Positions 17,632-26,419 of a DNA stretch of 64,000 bases are shown here, piece after piece. The DNA lies in NCBI GenBank assembly GCA_944324225.1, contig CALUVL010000001.1, forward strand, positions 124,001 to 188,000. Reading direction: 5' to 3'. Position numbers and translations under genes: made by a program. This stretch comes from Candidatus Gastranaerophilales bacterium (GTDB taxonomy: Bacteria; Cyanobacteriota; Vampirovibrionia; Gastranaerophilales; Gastranaerophilaceae). The notes under the pieces are model-generated. The model did no database searches. It was not told the origin of the DNA and saw nothing but the letters and a program-made list of their open reading frames with translations. The number at the start of each line of letters is the position of its first letter. Position 1 is the first letter of the stretch.

Positions 17632-18435
17632 CTAATAATTGGTATTATAAATTGCAGGGTTCACAGTGATAGCCTGGGTAAGTGTAAGCTGAATTCCTGC
17701 ATTTGCCGGAATTTCCACATTGTCACCTTTATCCCATATAGACTTAACCAGTCCGCCGCCTGCACCTACTGCTGTTCCTAATGCTGTTCCTCGTCCAAGT
17801 TCACCGCCTGACAGTGCACTCATAACAAGTCCTGCTGTTGCGCCTGCCGCCGAACCGACAGCAAGATCTTTGCCATAGTCTTTAACCACGTCCATTTTGG
17901 TTCCTCCGACTAAAACGCCTGTGCCGTCATCTGTTTTAATTACAGCTGATATTGGAATCTGGGTGCCGTATGGAGTTGTAATTTTGGTAAACCTAACCAT
18001 AAGCTTACCATTCATACTTCCTCTTTTGGCCTTGGAAACTTCAAGAACCTGTCCGCTTATGGAACTTCCGGCAGGAGCTATAAGGCTTCCGTTGTAATAA
18101 AAATCAGACCCGAGAGCAACTGTTACATTCTGTCCCAGAGTAAGGTTTTCTGAACTCAGAGCCATTGTTGTTATTACAGGAATATTCTGGCCTGCGGGTA
18201 CTGTGACAATATGTCCTTTGAGAGTTTGATTAGTGTTTACCCTATTTGAAGGTGTATTATAATAATTTTGTCTTTGATAATTATTGACGGGTGCTCCAAA
18301 TTGAGCAGAAGGACTGTTTGCGTATTGCTGTTGATATGCCGGAGTTTGTTCTGTGTAACTAAAATTTCCGGCTGCCACAGAGATATTTGCGCTTAGCAAT
18401 ATTGCAGCCAGCAATATATTTAGTTTTCCTTTCAT
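17632..18435 (-). CDS. Exported VirB10/TrbI-like protein with glycine zipper
   Basis: This 267-residue protein has a signal peptide (residues 1-22, ending SVAAGNF). From about 75 on it has the layout seen in the VirB10/TrbI C-terminal beta domain. It begins VPAGQNIPVIT, has a central IAPAGSSISGQV and an ITTPYGTQIPISAVI strand, and ends IPANAGIQLTLTQAI. A Gly/Ala-rich zipper-like stretch interrupts the domain at about 198-232. No other type IV secretion genes are here. It is paralogous to the next gene on the minus strand (18504). A periplasmic or outer-membrane-linked role is inferred. Confidence 0.75.
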   Translation of the reverse strand: MKGKLNILLAAILLSANISVAAGNFSYTEQTPAYQQQYANSPSAQFGAPVNNYQRQNYYNTPSNRVNTNQTLKGHIVTVPAGQNIPVITTMALSSENLTLGQNVTVALGSDFYYNGSLIAPAGSSISGQVLEVSKAKRGSMNGKLMVRFTKITTPYGTQIPISAVIKTDDGTGVLVGGTKMDVVKDYGKDLAVGSAAGATAGLVMSALSGGELGRGTALGTAVGAGGGLVKSIWDKGDNVEIPANAGIQLTLTQAITVNPAIYNTNY

Positions 18436-18503
18436 ATTTATACCCTTCCCTTCTGATTTTTCTGATAATACTTATAACATTTTATTTTACTTTATGCCTG
18501 TTG

Positions 18504-19100
18504 TCAATTTGTTAATACATGTGTAATTTCAAGCGGTTCGGTTAATATAATCAACAAATCCAGTCCTGCAGGTAGTGTTGTATGTTCACCCATTTTCTTT
18601 TTTTCGCCCGGTTTAAGTTGAAGGGTTGCAGTTCCTTTCAGCCTATGCTGATAATGAGGCATTCTAATCCAGTTTTCAGGTTCTGAAATCCCGCCTCCTA
18701 TCAGATTATTATTTGATGTATAAATATATCCCTTCATCGGTAGTTCATATCCGTCAGGTAAAATCATTTTAGATATCCGGATAATCATAGAGGCATTTGT
18801 TCCGATAACAGGTTCATTCATTTTTTCAATGTAACCTTCAAATAGAGTGTTCTCCGGAATGATTTTTGTTTCATACATAAAAAGATCAGTTGTGGCAATG
18901 AATTTTACTTTATAGCCTTCAGAACAATATTGTGTTGAAATTTCCTGAGCACTGATTACCGGAATGAATGTGCCGGCATTCAATATAACAGGATCAGGCT
19001 CTCTTATGTCAATCTGAATATTTTCAAGAGCGGGCGCTGAATAAGCCTCTAAACCGAAAAAAACGAATAAAATTAAAATGAAACACAATGCTCTCTTCAT
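18504..19100 (-). CDS. Exported protein, short paralogue of the VirB10/TrbI-like protein
   Basis: I place the start at 19100 (MKRALCFILILFVFFG), because the signal peptide begins there. An in-frame upstream extension to 19202 is possible but unlikely. The protein is then 198 residues. It shares order and spacing with the gene at 17632: AGTFIPVIS near the start, PENTLFEGYIEK in the middle, MILPDGYELPMKGYI, a GGG turn and LPAGLDLLIILTEPLEI at the end. It lacks the Gly-rich insert. Function is unknown; the repeated architecture suggests a tandem duplication. Confidence 0.7.
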   Translation of the reverse strand: MKRALCFILILFVFFGLEAYSAPALENIQIDIREPDPVILNAGTFIPVISAQEISTQYCSEGYKVKFIATTDLFMYETKIIPENTLFEGYIEKMNEPVIGTNASMIIRISKMILPDGYELPMKGYIYTSNNNLIGGGISEPENWIRMPHYQHRLKGTATLQLKPGEKKKMGEHTTLPAGLDLLIILTEPLEITHVLTN

Positions 19101-19262
19101 AAGACTAATTATAACATTTTTGAGCCGAAAATCAAGGTTTGTAAGTAATAAATCAGTGCTCAGGATTTGTAACAATTGTAAAAAAGTTTTAAATTCAGGC
19201 AATTTTTAAACGGCAAAATACTTTATATAAATGTAAAGTAGTGTGTAAAAGGTTAAATTATT

Positions 19263-19955
19263 GTGTTTAGTCCGGTAGCATCAACAATATTTGCATATAG
19301 AAATGCTGAAAAAACCAAAGATGGCGAAGTTGGAAGAAGTGTTGTCACAGTCGGCCAGTGCACAGGCGTTATACAGGAAATTGCAAAGTATGACAACGTG
19401 TTTTCAGCTTCAGCCCGAAGCGCACTGAAAGCGTTGGAGAGTTTTGCTGCTGATAACAAATTTGCCGGATATGCAGGCAAGGCTTTGAAGTTTACGGCTG
19501 ACAATGTCAATCCTCTTATTTGTGCATCAAGTGTTTTGAAAGTCGCAATGTCTGATGATAAGGTTCATGATGGTATTACGGAAACGGCTGCTCTTGCAGG
19601 GATGTTTCTGGGAGAAGGCTTGATGAAATTGCATTTTAACGACGTATTTTCGGAATCTGCATTCAAAAAAGCCGCAACAAAGGTACAAAATAAATCAGCT
19701 TTAAAATGGATTGCTGAAACCGTTCTTAATTCAAAACATACAGGCAAGGCCGCATCAATTTTAAAAGGCGTTCTGTTTGTGTGCGGTTCTATGGGGTCAT
19801 ACGCCGCAGCCAAGGAAGTAGGCGAATTCTATGCGGAAGATATTATGAAAAAACTCGGTATAGAACGAAAGGCTGCTGATACAGATAAAGAAAAACCTGA
19901 AAAGACTTCCGAAAAAGCTGAAAATCAATCAAAGGATTTAGACCAAAAAGCCTGA
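19263..19955 (+). CDS. Unknown Ala-rich helical protein
   Basis: This 230-residue protein starts at a GTG (19263). It is rich in Ala and Lys, is predicted to be mainly helical, and has weakly hydrophobic stretches near 95-115 and 165-180. The C-terminal ~35 residues are highly charged (Lys/Glu/Asp). No signal peptide and no recognised family. It ends 20 nt before the SpoIID-like gene and may be co-transcribed with it. Confidence 0.65.
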   Translation: MFSPVASTIFAYRNAEKTKDGEVGRSVVTVGQCTGVIQEIAKYDNVFSASARSALKALESFAADNKFAGYAGKALKFTADNVNPLICASSVLKVAMSDDKVHDGITETAALAGMFLGEGLMKLHFNDVFSESAFKKAATKVQNKSALKWIAETVLNSKHTGKAASILKGVLFVCGSMGSYAAAKEVGEFYAEDIMKKLGIERKAADTDKEKPEKTSEKAENQSKDLDQKA

Positions 19956-19975
19956 GATGTGGTATAATATAAAAT

Positions 19976-20857
19976 ATGAAGAGGGCATTATTTTCAGCTG
20001 CAATAGTTTTTATGCTGTCAATTCCTGCCGCAAATCCCTGTTATGCTATAAAAATAGGGATTCAGACGGGTGTTGACAAAATAGGTATTGGCGCATCAGC
20101 AGAAACTTCATTGATAGACGCAAATACTAACAAAACGGTTTTGACTTTTGAGGCAATGAAGGGATATGAGATTATTCCTTACAAAAACACAATGGCGATT
20201 GCGCTCAAAGGAAAATTTTATCAAATTTATTCGGATTATGTCGTCCTCAAAGCTCCTCCAGGCGGCTTTGTCAGCGCAAAAGGCAAGTGGTACAGGGGAC
20301 TTTTGATTGTCCAGAATAAAAATAAAAAACTTACAGTAATCAACGATCTTGATTTGGAAGATTATCTTAAGGGTGTGGTTCCGTCAGAAATGCCATCTGG
20401 CTGGGAGCTTGAGGCTTTAAAAGCGCAGGCTATTGCCGCTAGAAGTTATGCCCTTGCAAATTTAGGGAAACGAGCTTCATTAGGGTTTGATTTAAAAGAT
20501 ACTCCGGAAGATCAAGCATATGGCGGTGCTTCGGCTGAAACGACAAAAACCAATGAAGCAGTTGAAAGCACTACTGGTCTTGTTTTGACTTATAATATGA
20601 AGGTTGTGCCGGCTTATTATTCAGCGTCTGCCGGAGGCCAAACAATTAATGCTTCCGCCGCATGGGGAAATGATTTACCGTTTATCCGTTCAGTTCCGTC
20701 ATATGATGATAATGTCAAAAAAAATGGGCATGGCGTCGGAATGTCTCAGCATGGCGCAAATAACCTTGCTAAAGAAGGCTATAACGCTTATCAAATATTG
20801 AGTTATTTCTTTCAGAATATAAAATTTGCAAAAGTCAGCGAATCTTCAATAAATTAG
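19976..20857 (+). CDS. SpoIID/LytB-domain protein, compact form
   Basis: This 293-residue protein has an N-terminal signal peptide (residues 1-24). The SpoIID core is LEDYLKGVVPSEMPSGWELEALKAQAIAARSYALAN (about 121-156, given here as DYLKGVVPSEMP and KAQAIAARSYA). The C-terminal motif is HGVGMSQHGANNLAKEG. SpoIID is a lytic transglycosylase acting on denuded glycans in sporulators. In cyanobacteria-like bacteria it is probably a cell-wall remodelling enzyme. The segment between the ASAGG motif and HGVGMSQ is unusually short compared with the paralogue at 30061. Confidence 0.85.
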   Translation: MKRALFSAAIVFMLSIPAANPCYAIKIGIQTGVDKIGIGASAETSLIDANTNKTVLTFEAMKGYEIIPYKNTMAIALKGKFYQIYSDYVVLKAPPGGFVSAKGKWYRGLLIVQNKNKKLTVINDLDLEDYLKGVVPSEMPSGWELEALKAQAIAARSYALANLGKRASLGFDLKDTPEDQAYGGASAETTKTNEAVESTTGLVLTYNMKVVPAYYSASAGGQTINASAAWGNDLPFIRSVPSYDDNVKKNGHGVGMSQHGANNLAKEGYNAYQILSYFFQNIKFAKVSESSIN

Positions 20858-20959
20858 TTTTTGTCTAAGATAGTTGATTTTATTACCATTTCGGTATTGT
20901 GATATTGCCAGATTCTGAATATAAGTAGCCAAATAGCGGAAAAATTTCCTTAAAACCCT

Positions 20960-20987
20960 TGCCAAAATCAAATAAAGTGTTATAATA
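20960..20987 (+). promoter_or_regulatory. Promoter of the HU gene
   Basis: TTGCCA (20960-20965) and TATAAT (20982-20987) are separated by 16 nt. The leader to the ATG at 21077 is about 80 nt and carries an AGGAGG site. Confidence 0.75.
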
Positions 20988-21076
20988 ACTTTGTCGAATA
21001 CAAAATGCATGCGGAAGAGAGAATGGTTTCTGTTAAACCGTAGGCTAAAAAGGTAAGAGTAAGAAGGAGGTTCGTA

Positions 21077-21352
21077 ATGAACAAAGAAGAATTGGTAAAA
21101 GAAGTGTCAAAAAAAGCAAAAGTTTCTCAAAAAGCAACAGGTGATGTAATTGCTGCAACTCTTGAAACTATTCAAAAAACAGTTTCAAAAGGCAAAAAAG
21201 TTACTTTAGTAGGATTTGGAACTTTTGAACCGAGAAAAAGAGCTGCAAGAACAGGCAGAAATCCGCAGACAGGTGCTGCTTTGAAAATTGCTGCTAAAAC
21301 AGTTCCTGCATTCACTGCCGGTAAAAAATTCAAAGAACTTTTTACTAAGTAA
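21077..21352 (+). CDS. hup: HU-family DNA-binding protein
   Basis: This 91-residue protein has the HU signature GFGTFEPRKRAARTGRNPQTG (residues ~47-67) and the proline that intercalates DNA. It is a histone-like nucleoid protein that bends DNA. It is a single-gene unit with its own promoter, a strong AAGGAGG site and a terminator. Confidence 0.96.
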   Translation: MNKEELVKEVSKKAKVSQKATGDVIAATLETIQKTVSKGKKVTLVGFGTFEPRKRAARTGRNPQTGAALKIAAKTVPAFTAGKKFKELFTK

Positions 21353-21370
21353 TTAAACTTTTTTATATAA

Positions 21371-21406
21371 AAAGAGGACAACTTAAAAAAGTTGTTCTCT
21401 TTTTTT
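21371..21406 (+). terminator. Intrinsic terminator after HU
   Basis: AGAGGACAACTT and AGTTGTTCTCT form a stem with an A-rich loop, followed by eight T. Confidence 0.9.
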
Positions 21407-21500
21407 ATGTGGTAATACTCTAAAAATAGAGTTTTTTAAAGTTTATTTAATAAAAACGAAACAAATTGCACTTCAAAAATTTCAGCCTATAATAAAAGTT

Positions 21501-22625
21501 ATGAAAAACGTCAAACAATCAAATATAAATATTCACCGGGACAGCTGGGTTGAGATTAACCTTGATTATCTGGCTCAAAATATCAGAGCGATACGTGAAC
21601 TTACACCGAAAAATACTAAACTTCTTGCGGTTGTGAAAGCGGACGCTTACGGGCATGGTGCGGTTATGCTTGCGCCGACGCTTCTTGCTAGCGGAGCCGA
21701 TATGCTGGGTGTTGCTTCAATTGATGAAGGGGCAGACTTAAGAAATGCAAAAATAACGGCGGATATCCTTGTTTTAGGTGCGGTTCCTGTCTGGGCGGTT
21801 GAAAGTGCCGTCAAACTTGATCTTGCAATTTCAATTTTCTCAAAAGAACACATTCTTGCTTGCAAGCAGGCATTTGATAGAACTGGTGTGAAGCCGAAAG
21901 TTCATGTAAAAATAGATACAGGAATGAACCGTATAGGCGTTGCTGTCAATGATGCTGTTGAATTTATTAATGAAGTAAGAAAATCTGATTTTATTGATTT
22001 TAGAGGTGTATTTACTCATCTTGCAAATGCTGAGGATCGTGCAAAAACTAATCTTCAAATCCAAAAATGGGATAGTGTAATCTCAAAAATCAATACTGAC
22101 GGCCTTCTGTTGCATATTCTCAACACCGCAGGGCAAATGTGCTATAAGGTGCCGAATTCCAATATGCAAAGAGCCGGGATTGCCCTTTACGGATTGTATC
22201 CTGACTTTCCGCCCGACGGGGAAAAGCATATACCGAAATTAAAACAGATTTTGTCGCTTAAGGCAAGAATTGTCCATATTCATGAGGCAAAAGATAATGA
22301 GGGTGTCAGTTACGGTCACACTTATATTGCTCATGGCACAAGAAAAATTGCAACTGTTCCTCTGGGGTATGCTGATGGAATTCCAAGAGGGCTTTCAAAC
22401 AAGATTTGTGGAGTCCTAAATGGAAAAAAAGTTCCGCAGATAGGAAATATCACAATGGATCAGATGATGTTTGACATCACTGAAATCGATGCAAGACCGG
22501 GGGATGTAATTACACTTCTGGATGAAAATAATTCTATTGATGAGTGGGCAAAAATCCTAGGAACAATTAACTATGAACTTACCTGTCGTCTGAAAGTCAG
22601 ACTGCCGAGAGTTTATACAAGATAA
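21501..22625 (+). CDS. alr: Alanine racemase
   Basis: This 374-residue fold-type III PLP enzyme makes D-alanine for peptidoglycan. The PLP lysine motif is VVKADAYGHGA (near residue 46-56), and the second-domain catalytic Tyr lies in NEGVSYGHTY. NITMDQMMFD is near residue 320. Length is usual for Alr. It is followed 26 nt later by the lipoamide dehydrogenase gene. Confidence 0.95.
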   Translation: MKNVKQSNINIHRDSWVEINLDYLAQNIRAIRELTPKNTKLLAVVKADAYGHGAVMLAPTLLASGADMLGVASIDEGADLRNAKITADILVLGAVPVWAVESAVKLDLAISIFSKEHILACKQAFDRTGVKPKVHVKIDTGMNRIGVAVNDAVEFINEVRKSDFIDFRGVFTHLANAEDRAKTNLQIQKWDSVISKINTDGLLLHILNTAGQMCYKVPNSNMQRAGIALYGLYPDFPPDGEKHIPKLKQILSLKARIVHIHEAKDNEGVSYGHTYIAHGTRKIATVPLGYADGIPRGLSNKICGVLNGKKVPQIGNITMDQMMFDITEIDARPGDVITLLDENNSIDEWAKILGTINYELTCRLKVRLPRVYTR

Positions 22626-22651
22626 TTGCCGCAAAAAACGGGGGAAAATTA

Positions 22652-23902
22652 ATGGAGAATTTTGATTTAGGAATTGTCGGCGGCGGGCCTGCCGGATATA
22701 CAGCGGCTTTTCAGGCAAGAAAAAGAGGGATGGATGTTGTTTTGTTTGAAAAAGATGAATTGGGCGGGGTATGTTTGAATCGCGGATGCATTCCTACCAA
22801 AACAATTCTTCATTCGGCAGAAGTTTTTGAACAAATGAAAAGTGCTGCAGAACTCGGTATTGAGTCAGATAATTTAAGAGCAAATTTTTCAAAAGTTATG
22901 GAACATAAAGATAAGATTGTTGAAAAGCTTCGAAAAAATCTTGCTCTTTCCCTTAAAAATTCAGGTACGGTTGTGATAAAAGAATTTGCTGAAATTCTGG
23001 ATTCACATACCATTAAAGCAGGTGGACAAACTTATCATTGTGAAAAAATTATCTCAGCAATCGGTTCTGTTCCGTCGGATTTGCCGGCTGTAAAATTTGA
23101 CGGCAAGTTTATTTTGAGTTCCGATGATATTTTGAATTTAAAGGTACTTCCTAAAAGTATTGTCATTGCAGGATCTGGTGCAATCGGAACAGAATGGGCA
23201 AGAATATTTGCGTCTTTTGGAGTTGATGTGACAGTTGTAGAGTTTGCCCCTCATCTTTTACCGAATGCCGATGTGGAAGTTTCAAAGAGGCTTGAGAGAA
23301 TTTTTAAAGTCGGAAAAATTAAGTATTATACATCAACCGCAGTTGAAAAAGTAGAAATTATTAATAATTCAGTAGTGAAGGTTTATCTTTCAAACGGTGA
23401 AATTCTTGAAAGTCATTGTGTATTACTTGCTACTGGTAGAAAGCCTGTAAATTGCCAGAGAATTGATGGAGTAAGTTATATTGGAGATGTTTCAGGCTCA
23501 ATTCAACTTGCGCATTATGCAATCAGGCAGGCTCTTGATGAGATTGGACAGGTTTCTTATGATGAAAAATTAATTCCATCCGTAATCTATGGATGTCCAG
23601 AAATTGCATGGGCAGGATTAAGGGAACAGGATTTAGCGGAAGACAGTTATAAAAAATCGGTTTTCCTCATCTCGGCTCTTGGTAAATCTCATTGTGACAA
23701 CTGCACTGACGGGTTTGTTAAAATTTTAAGCAGTGACGGATTGATTGTCGGGGCTCATATTGTGTCTAAAGAGGCTTCAGCACTTATTGAACAGCTTATT
23801 ATTGCAATGCAAAATAAAATTCCGGTTGAAAAACTCAAAGAAACATGCTTTGCGCATCCGACATACTCGGAAGGTATATTTGAAAGCCTGTGCAATTTAT
23901 AG
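22652..23902 (+). CDS. lpdA: Dihydrolipoyl dehydrogenase (E3), shortened
   Basis: This is a 416-residue FAD/NAD disulfide oxidoreductase. The FAD motif GGGPAGYTAAFQA is at the N-terminus, the redox disulfide motif is GGVCLNRGCIPTK, the NAD motif is GSGAIGTEWARIFASFG and the C-terminal base motif is AHPTYSE. E3 enzymes usually have about 460-475 residues. Here roughly 25 residues are missing after LLATGRKP, where the strand with RTSVPGIYAIGD normally sits, and the next segment is also compact. All catalytic motifs are present. With lipA nearby it fits a lipoate-dependent 2-oxoacid or glycine cleavage complex. Confidence 0.88.
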   Translation: MENFDLGIVGGGPAGYTAAFQARKRGMDVVLFEKDELGGVCLNRGCIPTKTILHSAEVFEQMKSAAELGIESDNLRANFSKVMEHKDKIVEKLRKNLALSLKNSGTVVIKEFAEILDSHTIKAGGQTYHCEKIISAIGSVPSDLPAVKFDGKFILSSDDILNLKVLPKSIVIAGSGAIGTEWARIFASFGVDVTVVEFAPHLLPNADVEVSKRLERIFKVGKIKYYTSTAVEKVEIINNSVVKVYLSNGEILESHCVLLATGRKPVNCQRIDGVSYIGDVSGSIQLAHYAIRQALDEIGQVSYDEKLIPSVIYGCPEIAWAGLREQDLAEDSYKKSVFLISALGKSHCDNCTDGFVKILSSDGLIVGAHIVSKEASALIEQLIIAMQNKIPVEKLKETCFAHPTYSEGIFESLCNL

Positions 23903-23923
23903 AAATAAAATTGTGAAAATATA

Positions 23924-23954
23924 AAACGACGGCACAAATTTTGTGCCGTCGTTT
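23924..23954. terminator. Bidirectional intrinsic terminator
   Basis: A near-perfect palindrome (AAACGACGGCACAAA / TTTGTGCCGTCGTTT) lies between the converging lpd and secreted-protein genes. Confidence 0.88.
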
Positions 23955-23980
23955 GGTTTGAAAGTATAAAAAATCAAAGA

Positions 23981-24475
23981 TTAATATCCTTGGCTGAATC
24001 CTTTGCTTTTGAAACCTGTACCGCCAAAGTTATAGTGATTTTCACTGGCATTTTTGTTCCAGCGTCTTTTGGGAGCCTGCTCCTGAATGGCAGAAGAATT
24101 TGTTGTAGGGGCAACCTGTTCACCTCTTGCTTGAGCTTCTTTGTATTCAGGAGAATTGATATTTATGCCCTGATTATAATAACGGGTTTGGTTTGAAGCT
24201 GCTGTTCCGCCCTGTGTAGTTCCTGTTTCTGTATATACATAGTGTCCTTCTGGTTGTGTATTTTTGTAGGGACCTGATGTTCCAAAAACTTGCGGATCAT
24301 AGCTGTAAGGCTGTCCCGGAACGTATAAGTTGCTTGAATCCCAGGAATTCAAATCTCTGAAGTATTTATCTGTTTTGCCTACTGAAAGCGGGCTTGTATC
24401 TCTTGTGTAATCAGCTTCAGCATATGCTGTTCCGGTAAAAGCAAGCAAGCATAATATTAAAAGTACCTTTTTCAT
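23981..24475 (-). CDS. Small secreted protein of unknown function
   Basis: This 164-residue protein has a clear signal peptide (MKKVLLILCLLAFTGTAYA). The mature part is rich in Tyr, Gly, Asn, Gln and Pro, has no Cys, and looks extended or disordered. Its C-terminus is basic and aromatic (RRWNKN, then NFGGTGFKSKGF). A good AGGAGG lies upstream. No family is recognised. Confidence 0.7.
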   Translation of the reverse strand: MKKVLLILCLLAFTGTAYAEADYTRDTSPLSVGKTDKYFRDLNSWDSSNLYVPGQPYSYDPQVFGTSGPYKNTQPEGHYVYTETGTTQGGTAASNQTRYYNQGININSPEYKEAQARGEQVAPTTNSSAIQEQAPKRRWNKNASENHYNFGGTGFKSKGFSQGY

Positions 24476-24532
24476 TTTTACCTCCTTGTTATTTTTATTA
24501 TATAATATAATTCAAAAAAAGGTAAGTGGGAC

Positions 24533-25375
24533 ATGCAAAAAAGGTTGCCAGATTATTTAAAAAGGCCGATTATTGACACGGAAAAAACGAAAAATGTAAG
24601 GCGAATTTTGAGAGAGAATTGCCTGAATACTGTCTGTGAAAATGCGAGATGTCCGAACAAAAATGAGTGCTATACTTGTAATACAGCGACTTTTTTAATT
24701 ATGGGTAATGTCTGTACTCGAAATTGCAGGTACTGTAATATAGGATGTGAAAAACCTCAAAAATTAGATCTTAATGAACCGTTACATATTGCACGTGCCG
24801 TTAAAGATTTGGGGTTAAAATATGCTGTTATAACTTCTGTCACAAGAGATGATCTACCTGATGGAGGTGCCGAACATTTTGCTAATTGTATTTATGAAAT
24901 TCGTAAACTTGCGCCTGATGTGAAAGTTGAAATTTTGACTCCCGATTTTAGGGGCAGTAAAATCTCTTTAGATAAGATTATTGAAGCAAATCCTGCAGTT
25001 TTTAACCATAATATTGAAACGGTAAAATCTCTTTTTAAAACAGCACGTCCACAGGGAAATTATGATATTTCGCTGGAAGTTTTGAAATACGTAAAAGACA
25101 ATAGCCAAATTATTATAAAATCAGGTTTAATGGTAGGGCTTGGCGAAACTTTTGAACAAATAGAAGAAACTTTGCTGGATTTGAGATCTTCTGGAGTTGA
25201 TATTCTCACTATCGGACAATACATACAGCCGTCAAAGGCGCACCTTGAAGTTGCTAAATATTATACCCCTCAAGAGTTTGAAGAATTAGACAAACTTGCC
25301 TTGAAAATCGGTTTTACCCACCGCCAGATAGGCCCGCTTGTCAGAAGTTCTTATCGTGCTGCGGAATTGGTTTAA
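24533..25375 (+). CDS. lipA: Lipoyl synthase
   Basis: This 280-residue radical SAM enzyme inserts two sulfurs into octanoyl groups. The auxiliary cluster motif is CENARCPNKNEC (about residues 35-46). The SAM cluster motif is CTRNCRYCNI (about 61-70). The C-terminal RSSYRA serine motif that binds the auxiliary cluster is at the end. Length is typical. No lipB or lplA is seen nearby. It lies shortly after the E3 gene. Confidence 0.96.
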   Translation: MQKRLPDYLKRPIIDTEKTKNVRRILRENCLNTVCENARCPNKNECYTCNTATFLIMGNVCTRNCRYCNIGCEKPQKLDLNEPLHIARAVKDLGLKYAVITSVTRDDLPDGGAEHFANCIYEIRKLAPDVKVEILTPDFRGSKISLDKIIEANPAVFNHNIETVKSLFKTARPQGNYDISLEVLKYVKDNSQIIIKSGLMVGLGETFEQIEETLLDLRSSGVDILTIGQYIQPSKAHLEVAKYYTPQEFEELDKLALKIGFTHRQIGPLVRSSYRAAELV

Positions 25376-25427
25376 AAATTAATTATATATCCGTTTTATG
25401 AATGATTTTTAAAAATTTAATCCTTGT

Positions 25428-25433
25428 TATATT
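25428..25433 (+). promoter_or_regulatory. -10 element of the structured RNA at 25440
   Basis: TATATT lies 7 nt upstream of the first paired base of the RNA. No good -35 is seen, so the call is tentative. Confidence 0.45.
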
Positions 25434-25439
25434 TAAAAT

Positions 25440-25635
25440 GAAAGGGTGAAGCCTCTTGCTCATCTTCCTTTCCGGCTCAGACTGAAAATTTGTTAAACCG
25501 TTGAAAGGAGGTGATAAAGGATGATTTTCGCCACAAGCGAAAAAGCACTAATCATATTATTGCTAATACTGTTAGTGCTTAAACTAATCCATTAAGGGGG
25601 CTTATAAGAGGATGTTAGCGCATCCTCGCCCTTTC
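25440..25635 (+). ncRNA. Structured RNA 1 with end-to-end pairing around a micro-ORF
   Basis: The 5' end (GAAAGGGTG, 25440-25448) pairs with the 3' end (CGCCCTTTC, 25627-25635). CCTCTT (25452-25457) can pair with AAGAGG (25606-25611). The latter bases can alternatively join a local hairpin GAGGATG/CATCCTC (25608-25627), so two folds compete. The ribosome site GAAAGGAGG (25503-25511) can pair with CTTCCTTTC (25464-25472). The layout matches type I toxin mRNAs, in which the full-length form is translationally inert. A second RNA with the same plan is at 44792. Confidence 0.6.
25521..25595 (+). CDS. 24-residue hydrophobic peptide, possible type I toxin
   Basis: The micro-ORF begins at an ATG preceded by AAAGGAGGTGATAAAGG, an excellent ribosome site. 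It encodes MIFATSEK followed by a run of Leu/Ile/Val and a KLIH end, a single short membrane helix. It is the only good ORF in the intergenic region before nusB and lies in the middle of the structured RNA. Such peptides are typical of Fst/Ldr/TxpA-like toxins, but no sequence match to a named family is claimed. Confidence 0.55.
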   Translation: MIFATSEKALIILLLILLVLKLIH

Positions 25636-25759
25636 TTTTATTATAACCCGTTTTTTACAAATTTCAAGTGGATAAAAATTTTTAATTTATCTTGTCGTGA
25701 TTTTTTTTTCATGATAGCATTTCCTCGTGTAGATACAAATTAAATTTAAAGAGGTATAT

Positions 25760-26419
25760 ATGCAAGCCCGCAGAGCAGCCAGAGAATTAGCGTTTATATT
25801 ATTTTCACAATTTGATAAAAAATTAACCAAGTATTCAAAAGAAGAAATGGAAGATATAATCCTGAAATCAGTCAGGATATTAACAAGTAGTGCAACAGAC
25901 GAACTTAAAACAGCCGTAGGATCTCTTATTGCATTTAGAGATCAGATTGAAAACTACGAGGCCGAACACGAAACAAATTTAAACAGACCGATTGGTGTTG
26001 CAAACGTTTCGGTTCCGCTTGTAATGACGGCTGATATGTCAGCAAGAGTCAACGAGATGATTGATATTGCTGATAAAGCTTTGTTAGCTCTTGAAATAGC
26101 GGAATTTACAACGCTTGATTCACAAAACGAAGTCAAAGATTACGCAATTCAAATTGCGGAATACTTCCAGAAAAATCATAAAGAAGTTGACGATATTATC
26201 CAAAAACACGCAAGAAATTGGGATTTACAACGTTTGGTCAAGATGGATAAAGACATCCTTCGTATTGCGATTGTTGAACTTCTCTATATAAAAGATGCAC
26301 CGATGAAAGTTGTTGTTGATGAAGCTCTTGAGCTTGCTAAAAAATATTCAACAGATGACAGCGCATCATTTATTAATGGTATTCTTGCAAAAATAATCGT
26401 TGAAAACGGACTTAAGTAA
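25760..26419 (+). CDS. nusB: Transcription antitermination factor NusB
   Basis: This is a 219-residue protein. The C-terminal half carries the NusB core (DILRIAIVELLYIKDAPMKVVVDEALELAKKYSTD, near residues 173-207, with SASFINGILAKI after). The N-terminus starts ARRAARELAFILF. Most bacterial NusB proteins are about 140 residues; the long middle segment is usual for cyanobacteria and supports the lineage call. It helps form the rRNA antitermination complex. Its stop abuts the ftsY start. Confidence 0.92.
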   Translation: MQARRAARELAFILFSQFDKKLTKYSKEEMEDIILKSVRILTSSATDELKTAVGSLIAFRDQIENYEAEHETNLNRPIGVANVSVPLVMTADMSARVNEMIDIADKALLALEIAEFTTLDSQNEVKDYAIQIAEYFQKNHKEVDDIIQKHARNWDLQRLVKMDKDILRIAIVELLYIKDAPMKVVVDEALELAKKYSTDDSASFINGILAKIIVENGLK

